The notes: a model not told the origin generated them from the sequence alone. DNA of 64,000 nucleotides from Cranoglanis bouderius (GCA_023630585.1 CM042560.1:3260001-3324000), one strand, 5' to 3'; positions 12,546 through 29,600 are shown, counted from the first letter of the stretch. Translations and numbers: made by a program.

Positions 12546-12920
12546 AGTATTTCCTCCCACCTCCAAAAATAAAAGCGCCTCTCTGTATTACTCCATATGT
12601 TTATTTTAACCGGACCTGTTATTCCCAAGGCACTTATGTTATATCGAGGTCTTTCTCACTAACTATCAGCCCTGATATGACATCACTGAGATCGAAATAA
12701 GAGAGATGCTGAGGTCAAGTTACAGAATAATGATGTCATGACTTTGTGTATGTGTGTTTAATATGTGTGTTTTCATGAAAGAGAAATGTCTTTATCAATG
12801 TGTTTCACCATCGCTTTCTGGTTTTCCTGTAATCTAACAAACAGCCTGAGGCGACCTTTCTGCTGCAGTGTGCTACAAATTCAAAATAGTGGAAAGAGAG
12901 AGAGAAAGAAGGGCAAAGAG

Positions 12921-12957
<37 letters not shown>

Positions 12958-13575
12958 TGTCTTTAGTGTATTTTAAGCTATGTCTATATTATACCCATAT
13001 ACTCATATATATGAGTTATATCCAGTTATGTCTTGCTTTATGTAACTTTATCTCACCAGATGTCACACAGAGACAGAGAAACAGAGACACTGAAATGGAA
13101 AAAAGGAAAGCATGGGTGCGAACTGCCTGTTAAATCATTTATCATATGACCTTTGACTCAACTGCATTACAGAGAAACAGAGTGAGATCATCTTTCATAG
13201 GCACCTGCAGCATCTCACATTTTAACCTCTTGGCTTATTATTCAGTTATTCACCTTAAACCATGTTATTCAGTACCTAAAGTGAAACTGTATAGTGAGGA
13301 ATGTAGTCCCAGTGACAGGTTCTGGGAGTTTAATCTTCATCCTTAACGCTTACTATGATGTTAGGAAATAGTAATATTATCATGTTGCCTCTCCTGTGGA
13401 AATCTGATAGAGAAAGTGAGCAGTGAGAAAGTGTTTATTTGAGCTGCAGGCTCTCATTGATATCCCATTAAAGCAGTAAAACATGCACTGCATACGAAAC
13501 TGCACTTTCTTCTTTCTCTGTTTTCTGTTCTCCCCCAACATGATGCATGTTCCTTTATTTCTCTGCCTCCTGCAG
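12546..13575. other. Intergenic, no gene seen
   Basis: Contains a (GA)n tract at 12922-12955. The 122-residue frame at 12765-13133 runs through that tract and has no protein character. Confidence 0.5.
12922..12955 (+). repeat. (GA)n microsatellite
   Basis: About 16 GA units. Confidence 0.95.
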
Positions 13576-13703
13576 GCTCTGCGGTTGCCAAGAACAAGGA
13601 CGTACAGAAAGAACTGAAGCCAGACTTCATGGATCGGATCTCTGAATGCATGCTGCGTCACGGCATTGGTGTGGTCTGCATCGGAAAGCTGCTCGACCGT
13701 CCA
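13576..13703 (+). CDS. Unrecognised internal coding exon
   Basis: The block is preceded by a pyrimidine-rich acceptor (ctctgcctcctgcag) and followed by a consensus donor (GTAAGT). Between them a 128-nt frame is fully open. It starts after two bases of a split codon and reads SAVAKNKDVQKELKPDF, then MDRISECMLRHG, then IGVVCIGKLLDRP. The composition (alternating charged and hydrophobic residues, Cys, few low-complexity runs) looks like a real cytosolic protein, unlike the shadow frames around it. I do not recognise the family. No partner exon was found between here and the galactosyltransferase 377 bp downstream. It could be an internal exon of a larger plus-strand gene, an alternative upstream exon of b3galt1, or a relic. 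Confidence 0.55.
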
Positions 13704-14071
13704 GTAAGTTCTGCAGCACTCGGTTTTGTTTTGGGATCCAGGTCCTTGTCATCCACCTCGCCTGTCTGATCCCTGGGGGACTGACACACTGCAGAGATGA
13801 TAGAAGCACAGAGAGCATAGCAGATGGGATGATTATGTATTGAATAAATTGAGGTTTTAGAACCACAACATGTAAGCAAGATGTTGATGAAATATAACAT
13901 GGCCTTAAAAGACAAATAACTGACAAGGTCACCATGGCCTTAAGCACAGTATTTTTTAATATAGTGCCTACATTTTATGAATTGACTCATGGTCAGAGAG
14001 AGAAGTCCAGAGACTGGAGCAATGACACTCTCTAAGTAATTCCACGACTGGCAGCTGTGGTGAGCAGGTCC

Positions 14072-14083
14072 ATGGCGATATGA
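14072..14083 (+). promoter_or_regulatory. Minimal uORF overlapping the b3galt1 start
   Basis: An ATG at 14072 in the context tccATGG opens a three-codon frame (Met-Ala-Ile-stop). Its TGA at 14081-14083 overlaps the main ATG at 14080-14082. If it lies in the transcript leader, a scanning ribosome meets the upstream ATG first. The sequence is plain; a regulatory effect is inferred. Confidence 0.4.
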
Positions 14084-15069
14084 TCTCCAAAGTGTCATGT
14101 CTGTACCTGCTCACAGTGCTGTGCTGGGCCAGCGCTCTGTGGTACCTCAGCGGCACCCGGCCCTCCACCTCCTACATCAGCCACATGTCTATCCCTGTTC
14201 GCAGGCACCCTCCAAGATTGCCGAAAAATCTCACGTTCAGCAACATCCGGACTCGCACGCTCAATCCACATGCATTCCAGTTCCTGATCAATGAGCCGAA
14301 GAAATGCGAAGGCAACCCACCCTTCCTGCTCATCCTCATCAGCACCAACCACAAGGAATTCGACGCCAGGCAGGCCATCCGCGAGACATGGGGAGACGAG
14401 AGCACATACAGCGACTTTCGCATCGTCACGCTCTTTCTGCTTGGTCATAACCCTGAGCCGGTCCTCAACCAGATGGTGGAGCAGGAGAGCCAGATCTTCC
14501 ATGACATCATCGTCGAGGACTTTGAGGATTCTTACCGAAACCTGACACTGAAGACGCTGATGGGAATGCGCTGGGTGGCCTCATACTGCCCTGACGCCAA
14601 GTACGTCATGAAGACTGACAGCGACATATTTGTCAACATGGACAACCTTGTGTTGAACCTGCTAAGACCCAACGCACAGCCCAGGCAGCGTTTCTTCACG
14701 GGCCATGTTATAAACGGAGGGCCTATCCGAGACACTCGCAGTAAGTGGTACATGTCCAGAGATTTGTACCCAGAGAACAAGTACCCCCCTTTCTGTTCCG
14801 GGACAGGGTACGTGTTCTCTGGTGATATGGCGGAGTTGATCTATAAGACTTCCCTCCATACGCGCCTCATTCACTTGGAGGACGTGTATGTGGGGTTGTG
14901 TCTGCGCAAGCTTGGGGTCCACCCTATCCAGAACAGTGGCTTTAACCACTGGAAGATGAGCTACAGCCTCTGCCGCTACCGCAGAGTCGTCACTGTGCAC
15001 CAGATCTCACCAGAGGAAATGCACAGGATTTGGAATGACATGTCTAGTAAGAAACATCTTAAGTGCTAA
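14080..15069 (+). CDS. b3galt1: Beta-1,3-galactosyltransferase 1-like, complete single exon
   Basis: Type II Golgi enzyme that transfers galactose from UDP-galactose in beta-1,3 linkage to GlcNAc-ended glycans (GT31 family). The 329 residues compare with about 326 in human B3GALT1 and align nearly end to end from memory. A 3-residue cytoplasmic start (MIS) is followed by a signal anchor at about residues 5-24 (VSCLYLLTVLCWASALWYLS). The family motifs follow in order: RQAIRETWG; the catalytic DxD region KTDSDIFVN; FCSGTGYVFS; EDVYVGLCLRKLG; and the C-terminal HRIWNDMSSKKHLKC. N-glycosylation sequons occur at NLTF near residue 50 and NLTL. The coding sequence is clearly more GC-rich than its surroundings. 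It is intronless, as in its mammalian orthologue. Human B3GALT1 maps to 2q24, not 13q14, so its position next to atp7b may be fish-specific or mark a duplicate (a b3galt1a/b copy cannot be told apart here). Confidence 0.95.
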   Translation: MISKVSCLYLLTVLCWASALWYLSGTRPSTSYISHMSIPVRRHPPRLPKNLTFSNIRTRTLNPHAFQFLINEPKKCEGNPPFLLILISTNHKEFDARQAIRETWGDESTYSDFRIVTLFLLGHNPEPVLNQMVEQESQIFHDIIVEDFEDSYRNLTLKTLMGMRWVASYCPDAKYVMKTDSDIFVNMDNLVLNLLRPNAQPRQRFFTGHVINGGPIRDTRSKWYMSRDLYPENKYPPFCSGTGYVFSGDMAELIYKTSLHTRLIHLEDVYVGLCLRKLGVHPIQNSGFNHWKMSYSLCRYRRVVTVHQISPEEMHRIWNDMSSKKHLKC

Positions 15070-15164
15070 CATCTTTTACATCGCCATCTATAGTCTGGGA
15101 GGATGCAGTAGACCTTTGCTAGTGTTTCAGTTCTACAGGAACCAACCGTGGGTCCGAATCACGT

Positions 15165-15345
15165 ATCAAGGTGGAGCAGTGGTGGGTTAGGGGTTACGCC
15201 TCTAAGTTAGTAATCAGATTATGAGTCTGAATTGCAGAATTTGCAGAAAACTATGATTGGAGCCTTGAGCAAGGCTCTTAACCCTGCTTGGAATGTATCC
15301 TTTGTCAGTTGTAAGTTGCTTTCAATAAATATATTTGCCAAATTA
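15165..15345 (+). repeat. Degenerate SINE fragment
   Basis: Downstream of b3galt1. Shares the layout of the SINE at 43344-43520: 'gagcagtggtgggttagggg', then 'gagcaaggctcttaaccctg', then 'tgtaagttgctttcaataaa' and a 'tttgccaaatt' end. It also offers an AATAAA (near 15325) that could serve as a b3galt1 poly(A) signal. Confidence 0.5.
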
Positions 15346-20480
<5,135 letters not shown>

Positions 20481-20499
20481 CATATTTTATTTTCTTCTC

Positions 20500-20690
20500 A
20501 GTTTGGTCCTGCCAGTTCCCATACACCAGCCAGCCTTTCCCTATTATATTAGAGCTACCAACCAGGGAGGCTGAAGGCATACACGTGCTTCCTCCGAGAC
20601 CACGAATGGCTGTGACATCATTGCGATTTGAACTCGTGATCTCCCAACTGGTGGAAACAGGGTTATGCAAATGTAATACTTGCCCATCTG
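20500..20690 (-). repeat. Dispersed repeat, 'ctcggaggaagca' family, copy 1
   Basis: The minus strand carries 'ctcggaggaagcacgtgt', a 'gggaactggcaggacca' block and 'gagaagaaaata'. The same blocks in the same order lie on the plus strand at 56405-56590 (ctcggaggaagcatgg, gggaactggcaggtgacca, ggggagaaaa). The 149-residue minus-strand frame at 20347-20796 runs through this repeat and so is not taken as a gene. Confidence 0.55.
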
Positions 20691-21259
20691 TAATATTCAT
20701 GTACTTCACAATCACCCTTTCCTGAAGTAATTTTAAATTGTGCATTGCACCTTTAGGTGGAAAATGGACATGTGGTATTTTGTTCAATTCAAACACGCCT
20801 TCCTCTGTAAACCATGTCAGTAAGTGAGCTAGCGCATTTCATTTTACGTGTGATCAAGTCTGTACATGTTTTTACACACACAAACCTTTAATAATTGGCG
20901 GCTGAGAGAGTAATATACAGGCAGCAAGACAAGATTCTGCTGTTTTTTGTACATATGAAATTGTACATATGAAACTGTAGCTTGCTAGGTAGCTTAACAT
21001 TTTTAGTTTCTCAAAGATAAAGCAGTGATGCTCTTTAAAGAACATATTATCCCGCCAGCAGGATGGCCAGGTTGATGGGGTTTAAATACATTCTTTATCT
21101 GATGCCCATACTTTACTGCATAAAAAGCACAGGGTTCGTTTTCACCCCGTATCTCTGAATAGAGGCACTGATCTGAGATCTGTTTCTCTTTTACAATAAA
21201 TAGATATGTATCTAAGCCGTAGATCTATAATGACATCACAGTTTGTAAACACTGGCCTC

Positions 21260-21518
21260 CTACACTGTGAATTCCCGGCCGCACTGGTCGTGCTCGAGTA
21301 GCGAATGGCGATCAGGCTGCGCGTGTGCTCGATCGCTTCTGGAGGTCTGAGATGGAGATCGAGAGATCTGGCTGAGTCTGGAGCGACCGCGGCGAAGGTT
21401 TCGAGGGCTGCATCGCCTCTCCTCCAACCCCACATGAGTGCTGACCTGAGACGACCTCAGACTGCACATGCGTCCGTGAGCTCTCAGTTCGTATTGATCC
21501 ACTGACGTCTTCTTATAG
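21260..21518 (-). CDS. atp7b: atp7b exon 21: cytoplasmic tail and stop
   Basis: 259 nt. YKKTSVDQYELRAHGRM, SQVSTHVGLEER, an Arg/Ser-rich stretch, then HSLLEHD (dileucine retrieval signal of the ATP7 family) and the end EFTV before the stop. Acceptor ttctctcag. Confidence 0.94.
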
Positions 21519-22655
21519 CTGAGAGAAAGCAGAGAAAAGATACTCGCAGTGATGTCACAGGGTCAAAAAAGAATTCACAGATTCTCACAAAGGAAATAGC
21601 AAAGGATGTGCTGGGATAAACAAAAAAAAGAGTTTCCATAAAAGTTGCACTCTTTTTTTTTTTTTCTTCTTTTTTTTAAATGTTACTCTCTCTCTCTGGT
21701 CCTAAACTAAAATTCACACATAAGTTAAGTGGATGTGTAACATATGCAACACTCAATACAATCCCCTGTTCTATTCTCTATGCGTAATGCTTTGTTTTTA
21801 TCTAAAATATTTAATGCCAATACTTTAGAAGAGCATAATATACAAATGAAACCTGCAGCCTGATGTTGCAATGACTCAAGCACTTTTGGTGTGAATTAGC
21901 CTGAAGGTCACGGCTGAGAGAGCCGTTAAACGAATCATTAAAGCCGAAGCCTCCTCACCAGCGCAGCAGTAAAGAGGAGAGCAGCACAGAGACAGAGGAG
22001 GCAGCCATGGCAGCTGAACCCATCCACGGCTGGAGCACCAACCCCACAGGCATAAACACACCTGAACACACACACACACACACACACACACTTCTTAGAG
22101 CACATTAATATGTATGAAAACATCTCCAAAGCCCATGAGCTCTTATAAACTGAACAAAAATTCATAACAAACAGTAAAAAAAAGAAAAAAAAGGGACGTA
22201 TGAGCCGGGGGGAAAATGTTCAATTCCTGATAATGAAAAATCAAAAGAGAAAATCAATTTTAAAAAATAAATAAGCTTTAGTATAACACAAAAATCCAGC
22301 AGTAACAATGTAATGGAACCAGGGAAATATATAAACAGTTTAGACACTGTTATGATAAAAAAAAATAAAATAAAAAAATCTTCAGATAGCATTTGTTAAG
22401 ATATTAATAGTGGGGAGGGGGGAAACTCCTGGGAATTAATTTTATTTGGGATATACTGTAAATAAGTTTAATTTTCTTTCTCTGAAGCAGAATTAAAAAT
22501 GAAAGAATTACAATAATATCACTTATTCAGCAAAAACCTTTTTAAAAATCCCAACACATTATTACAGTATAGAATTGCACACACTAGAGGGCTAATTAGT
22601 AACCAATAATCTTAGTAAGATGTGATTTGTGAAGTTTTTCACCAGGTAAAATGTG

Positions 22656-22733
<78 letters not shown>

Positions 22734-24838
22734 TTTGTGTGTTTGTGTGTGTGTGTGTATGTGTTGCTCACCGGCTGCGATCGGTATCCCAAGCAGGTTA
22801 TAAATGAGAGCAAACACAAAGTTGATTCGGATTCTCCTCACCGTCTTTTTGGACAGCTCGATGCTGGCCACCACGTCCAGCAGATCATTCTGTCAAAAGT
22901 TGGGGAAAAAAAAGTAAAAAAGCAAATGCCACATGCAACTGCAATCTTATAAAAAAGAAAGTGATGAATTATTGGACAGAAACAGAAAACAGAAAGTGAC
23001 ATCTAAACCGTGTTGAAACATGTTATAACCTTTACTAAGACCCACCCGGATGAGGACTATGTCTGCCGCCTCGATGGCCACGTCAGTGCCCGTGCCAATG
23101 GCAATGCCCAGATCGGCGCGAGCGAGAGCGGGCGAGTCGTTGACCCCATCGCCCACCATGGCCACCTTCAGCCCTTTGTCCTGCAGCTCCTGCACTTTAG
23201 CCACCTTGTGAGAGGGCAAGACCTCAGCAAACACTTTCCTGATGCCAACCTGTGTGAGAGTGGACATGTAAGCACACACACACACACACACACACACACG
23301 TATGCAATATAAAATCATTCATTCATTCAGACAAAGACTGTGAGGGGAAATTACTGTGTCCCTTTTTAAATAGAGTTGATGGATAAAACGGTCACAACTG
23401 CTGTCATTTTTCACTTTTTCTGCTCTTTACACTTTTGAGCACCAGACCTCCCCATTTTCTCAACATAGCCAGTGACCAGCGTCTCTGCACACGTCAAAAT
23501 ATAAAAAATAACATATAATGACACTCCTGCATTTACAAGCTATGACACATTGAAAGTGATGCACATCAGTCTCTGATTAAACATTTCAATTAAAATGATT
23601 ATTTTAATTTAAATGTTCAAATGATGGATTCGAAATCAGGGGACAGGGAGTATGTCATCCCTCTCACCTAGAGAGCACGGCCTCTCGGTGAAGATAAGAC
23701 AAATGGGGGATGTTTCAGGTCTTTCAGACAGACATTAATACATTACGAGTAAGAAAGTTAATCGGGAACCAGTGCTTCACCGCTTTTTTTTTTTTTTTGT
23801 ACAAACATCGTGTCTGTACTAAAACCCACAATGAAATGTTTGTGTGTCAGTGGACGTGACTGGCACCTGTGTTGCGATGGCTTTTGCAGTGCGACGGTTG
23901 TCTCCGGTGATCATCAGAACATCTATCCCCATCCGGCTCAGCGTGTGTACCGCCAGAGCCGACTCCTCTTTCACTGTGTCTGCTATAGCCAGCATAGCAC
24001 ACAGCACACCTGAGAAACACACACAGGCAGATCTCTCAGTTGACAGAGAGAGCGACTTACACCTAGTACGTTCATGGCTATCAGCGATCACAGATCGGAT
24101 TTCGTGAATAGTGGGGTGGACAAGGGACAAAATCATCCAGCCTGTAGAGTCCAGTTTGGGATTATTGGCACCCTTTAAAAAAATATATGCAAAACATTTT
24201 TTTTTTTAACCTTGTATGTATCGGGTTGGGTTTCCACATGCCTTCCGGTGTGTCCACATGATGATGGATGATAAAAGGATTTTACATGTGTGCAATGTCA
24301 TATTTATACCCATATTTATATTTCTGCAGAATGCAATTTAAAAAACCTGAATTTTCTCAAGGATTACAATTTGATGGCGTTTATATTAAATGTTGTTCTT
24401 CAGGGGTGTAATTACTTTTATTCATTTTTTTTTAGATAAAACACAACTATTTAAAAATCTTTCAAACGTTTTAGGTAAATTAGATAATTATAGAAGAAAG
24501 GTGAGTAGTTTATCCAATTGTTTGAGTAAAAAAACTATTTTCATCATAGTGTGTACTGTTCTATTTTATCTCGAAGAGTGCCAATATTTCTAGAGCTAAC
24601 TGTAACAAAACTGGACTTACTTACGAGCTGCGATTCAAACAAATTCATTCATGTGTTATTAAATACATATCGGGCATCTCTCAGAGGTTGGACTGTACCA
24701 TCTATAGCCACTAAAATGGCTGTTTGTCCTTTCGTCTCATGGCTGCTCATGGCTTCATCCACGTCGGCTGTGACCTGTAATCCGTTCCTCTGCATCCACT
24801 GCCTGTTCCCGATCATGACGGAAAATGAGGGAGATTCT

Positions 24839-24910
<72 letters not shown>

Positions 24911-25226
24911 ACAACACAATAAAATCAAACGATCTCAGAGTCGCTGTAACAGTCAGTCCACACACCAGAGGGCAGCATACACCCACGATACCAACCTGAA
25001 CCCACGTCTCCATCTGTGACTAAGCTACTCTCATCCGTCGTGGCTCCCTGGAGGGTGAGACAGGTGGGGTTGTTTGTGTGTGTCTGTGTTTGTGTGCCGT
25101 CTGTCTCTGCGCTGGTCCGCAGGAGCTCCTCGATGTTGGAAACTCTACAGCTGATCCCACACCCTGGTACTGCCTGGAAGTCATGGCAGAAGCCTAGTGT
25201 CTCTGTGCCAAGCTCCTGCAGTGACG

Positions 25227-25263
<37 letters not shown>

Positions 25264-26638
25264 ATTATGCATCTCTGATTCAACTTCAGCATGTCAGACC
25301 AAGTCGATTCCAGTTCTGTTTAGCACCGGTGAGTGTCTCGAAGCACGTGTGTAATACTAATATTATGCAAGAAATAAAATAAAATGAAATGGTTATATGA
25401 TAAATGGTTACAATTACACAACTGCACTTTTTAACTATATAGTATACAGTTATAGAAGGGAAATGATTTATAATCGCACTGTCCGGTGTCACCCAGATGA
25501 GGATGGGTTCCCTTTTGAGTCTGGGTCCTCTCAAGGTTTCTTCCTCATGTCGTCTCAGGGAGTTTTTCCTCACCACCGTCGCCCCAGGCTTGCTCATTAG
25601 GGATGAATTTATACATTTTAAATCTATATCCGGAATATACAGTACTGTGCAAAAGGTTTAGGCACATGCATGTTTAAGAAATGCTGAAGAGCAAAGATGC
25701 CTTCAAAATAATGAAATGTCTCTACAAGAGCAGTAAACTGTAGTAAATAATAAAAAGTAAATATTTGGTGTGACAAAAAAATAAAAATAAAAATAAAAAC
25801 AGTAGTCTCCGGTACAATGCTTGCAGTTTTATAAGGAAATGAGCTGGTAAGTTTTATTGAGCATCTTACAGAACCAGACACAGTTTCTTCTGGAGACTTT
25901 GACTTTTGCACTCGCTTCTTATTTCTGCAGCGAAACCCAGCAGCCTTCATTGTGTTTTTTGTCTGAAAAGTGTCTCTTACGTAATATTCTGCTTTCTTTA
26001 ATGACATACAAAAAAATTTCTGAGACAATCAATTTTGTGCTAGAAAACCAATGTTTGAGAATCGAAAATGTTTTTTGTACTGACTTGATAATGTAGACGC
26101 CATAAAATAAAAAAATCTATAACAAAGTTTGTACTAAATAAAATAGGGTGCCTAAAACTTTTACACGGTACTGTATATATTTCTATAAAGCTGCTATGTG
26201 ACAATGTCCTATGTTAAAAGTGCTATACAAATGAAATTGAATGGAATTGAATTGAAATGGGGCATGCTGTTGTTGTTGATGCAGCATGAGGTGAAGCGGG
26301 GTTACTGTTACCATCCTGTTCATTTTCTGACAACAGCACGTTCTCTGTATTTTATTCCTTTTATACCACAGCAATTTACCAACCCTAACAATTTTTATTT
26401 ATTAACGAACGGCTGTACTTTTTATCCATTTATAGTTACATTTAATGTTGTGGAATGTCCGCAAGACAAGTTAATGTTCTCACAGCTATACACACTAGTT
26501 CCTTCACCATCCTCTTCACCATCCTATAAGACAATAAATGCAGATTGTTACTGAGAAACCGGAAGCCCTCCGTCCTGAAGACTTTCCTGTGTCGGAAAAT
26601 TTTAAGTTTAGCTTTACCTCTGCTTGTGCATCTATGAC

Positions 26639-26675
<37 letters not shown>

Positions 26676-29600
26676 CCTCTTTGCAGTGTTTGGTGACTGC
26701 CATGCCCAGTGGGTGTTCGCTGCTGGCCTCCGCAGTGCCCACTACGGCTAGAACTTTCCGGAGAGGCAAACGTGCCCGATCCCACAGAACCAGCACCCGG
26801 GTGACCCGAGGAACCCCATTAGTGATGGTGCCTGTTTTATCGAACATCACCGCTCTGATCTGCAGCAGGCAACATGTTTACTGTCTTCGTGCCATATTAA
26901 AAACATTGCTCAATGACTGAGGATCCATTTTACACTACAGATTTGACTTTCCTCAGCATGCACAGTTCAAGAGCTTAGTAGAACATCATATTAAACCTTT
27001 GTAAGAAATCATGCAGAAAAAATACATAGCATAAACGTTATTATATAGCAAACTAGGGATAGAAATGAATGAACAATTTTTGGTATAATCGAATGAGGCA
27101 ATATCACAGATTTTGGCATATCAATATATCTTCATGATATGATATTAGATTATGTATAACATATAAAACTATACAGATTAGCCTTTAAAAAAATAATACC
27201 TTAACCTTTGGTTAAATATTTATAGCAATATTTAGAAATATTTATATGAGTGGAAATGACAAAGAAGATCCATGCCTTGTGGGCCATCTCCAGTGGCTCT
27301 CCACCTTTGATAAGAATGCCGTTCTGCGCCCCGACCCCAGTGCCCACCATCACCGCCGTGGGGGTCGCCAGACCGAGAGAGCAGGGGCAGGCGATAGACA
27401 AAACGGTGATGGAGGCCTGGAAGGCAAAACGCACCACCATGTCCGTCCGGGATATATTCTTATCATAGTCCTAGATACAGGGGATTTGGACACAGAGAGA
27501 CATATGGGATGATCGATGAACTGATAAACAGGCTAATAGGATAACTGCAGTAGGAAAAGTAATCAAGGAAGCCATGTTGTTAAATTGCTGTTATTACTCA
27601 CGGGAAAATACTTCGCCACGATGTCGAAGTCAAAAGTCCCAATAATGAGCCACGCTGCCAGGGTTGCCACGGAGACAAACACGATGAAAGGGACGAAGTA
27701 TCCGCTCAGCTTGTCTGCAAATTGCTGGATTGGTGCCTGAGTACCAGTACACATTCATAATCACAATCTAATTAACTTCTAAGTAATTAAAGGTGTGTGT
27801 GTGTGTGTGTGTGTGTCTGTGTGTGTGATGAATAAGGGCCATTGTGTGTAAGGTTTATCTTGTACAATCATCGTCTTAATGGGTGGCAATAATTCTGGAG
27901 TTGTTTGTGGCACACTCAGCTGAAATCTGGCTATGTATTTTATAGGTAAATGCATATGTGCATGTTGTGTTTGTGTATATGTGTGTTACCTTGGACGTCT
28001 GTGCCTCCTCCACCAGACGGACGATCTGGCTGAGCGTTGTATCTCCTCCTACATGTGTGGCCTCGACTAGCAGCGCTCCATGAGCGTTAATCGAGCCAGC
28101 GATCACACAGCTGCCAGGCTTCTTCCTGACTGGCATGGGCTCTCCTGATGTAACACAACACCACAAATGAACACTGCTGTCCGTGTTCAGACATTGGGCT
28201 AATTGGTTCACTTAGTGACACCTCACTGCCACCCACACACTGAGCCTCAGCTTGGACAGAAGTTTGATTGAACGTTTAAACCGAGTAAAATGGAAATGTG
28301 ACGATAAGGATCCAGTTATACTCAAGAATTATATTAAAATTCATTATCGTCATTGTGTAATCACACAGCACGTTGCTGCAGTTCATATTAGTTAGCTAGA
28401 TATTATATATATATATCTATAGATAGTCTTGCTAGTTAGCAGTCTAGCACGCAAACGCTAGTGCAGGCAGTGTTAGCAAACAGGTGATCTTAGCTAGCTA
28501 ATGTTAACATTAACATTCATTTACAGCTAGCTAACCAACCTTAAGCAAAACACCAACTTGTAATCAGCTAACATGATAAGGTGCTAGCATTAACATTAGG
28601 TGCACGTTTGTTAGTGAATACATTGACATTTCATACAAATCATTCATTAAAGTCACTTTTTTTTAAAACAATAAATGTATTTAGTAAACTATTAGTTATA
28701 CATTGTTTACATTCACATTAGATAGCTAAGTTGGCTAGTGAATAATGTTAGTTAGCAAGCTAGCAAACAATAGCTAGCAAAATTTAGCAAGCAGGTGACA
28801 TGAGCCAAAACACTTTTTGTTAGCGACTTTGTAGTTAGCTAACGAGTTAGTTACTGAGTAATGTTAGTTAGCAGGTGATTTTAGCTAGCTAACTTGTTTA
28901 GCCAAAACACTAACTTGTACTTAAGAGTTAATATGACAAGATGTTAGAAAGATAGCATTAATATTAGGTGAAAGTTTGATAATGATTTTATAGAAGGTAT
29001 GTGTTTAATATAAAATCAGTGATCATAAAACCAGAGCCTATTTGTATGATCATTTTATATCATTTTAAATGTTCCTATGAGACATAATAATGAATAATAA
29101 TATAATAAAAAATCCTCTTCAAGAAATATAAATGTAATATAATTGCTACGGTCAATTAAATCTATTCTATTAAAGCCACAATTCTATTTAAATCGTTTGA
29201 AAGGTGTATTCGGCGAAGTGTCACAAGCTTGATTAACAGAAGTGAAATTCACTGGTACCTGTGATCAGAGACTCGTCGGCCATGGAGTTTCCCTCGATCA
29301 CTTTCCCATCGACAGGAAACTTCCCACCAGGTGCCACTTTAACCACGTCTCCTCTCTGCACCAGCTCCACGGAGATCTGCTCCTCACTTTAGGGGACGTA
29401 GTGGAACATTAGGGCTCACAGCGGAGCTGCTTGTGTGTGTGTTGATGTTTCAGGATTGTACATAGTGCTTTACAGTTTTAATGAATAATCGGTGAATTCT
29501 TTTTTCTGCCTCTAACAGTCAGTTTTCTCCAATGAGTCATTAATATTCATGAAGCAGACCCAATATGTTTATTAATATCGATGAGATTTTATTATCTATT

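Noticed and set aside
12437..12628. Polyisoleucine open frame
   Set aside because: It is the reverse translation of a (TTA)n microsatellite.
12765..13133. 122-residue plus-strand open frame
   Set aside because: It spans a (GA)n tract (Arg-Glu run) and shows no protein-like features or splice context.
14095..14502. 135-residue minus-strand and other frames inside the galactosyltransferase
   Set aside because: They are shadows of the GC-rich plus-strand coding exon, which is complete and matches its family end to end.
22653..22952. Open frames of alternating Cys-Val or His-Thr on both strands (also at 24649-25019 and 26624-26785)
   Set aside because: They are translations of (GT)n/(CA)n microsatellites running into true atp7b exons read on the wrong strand or frame.
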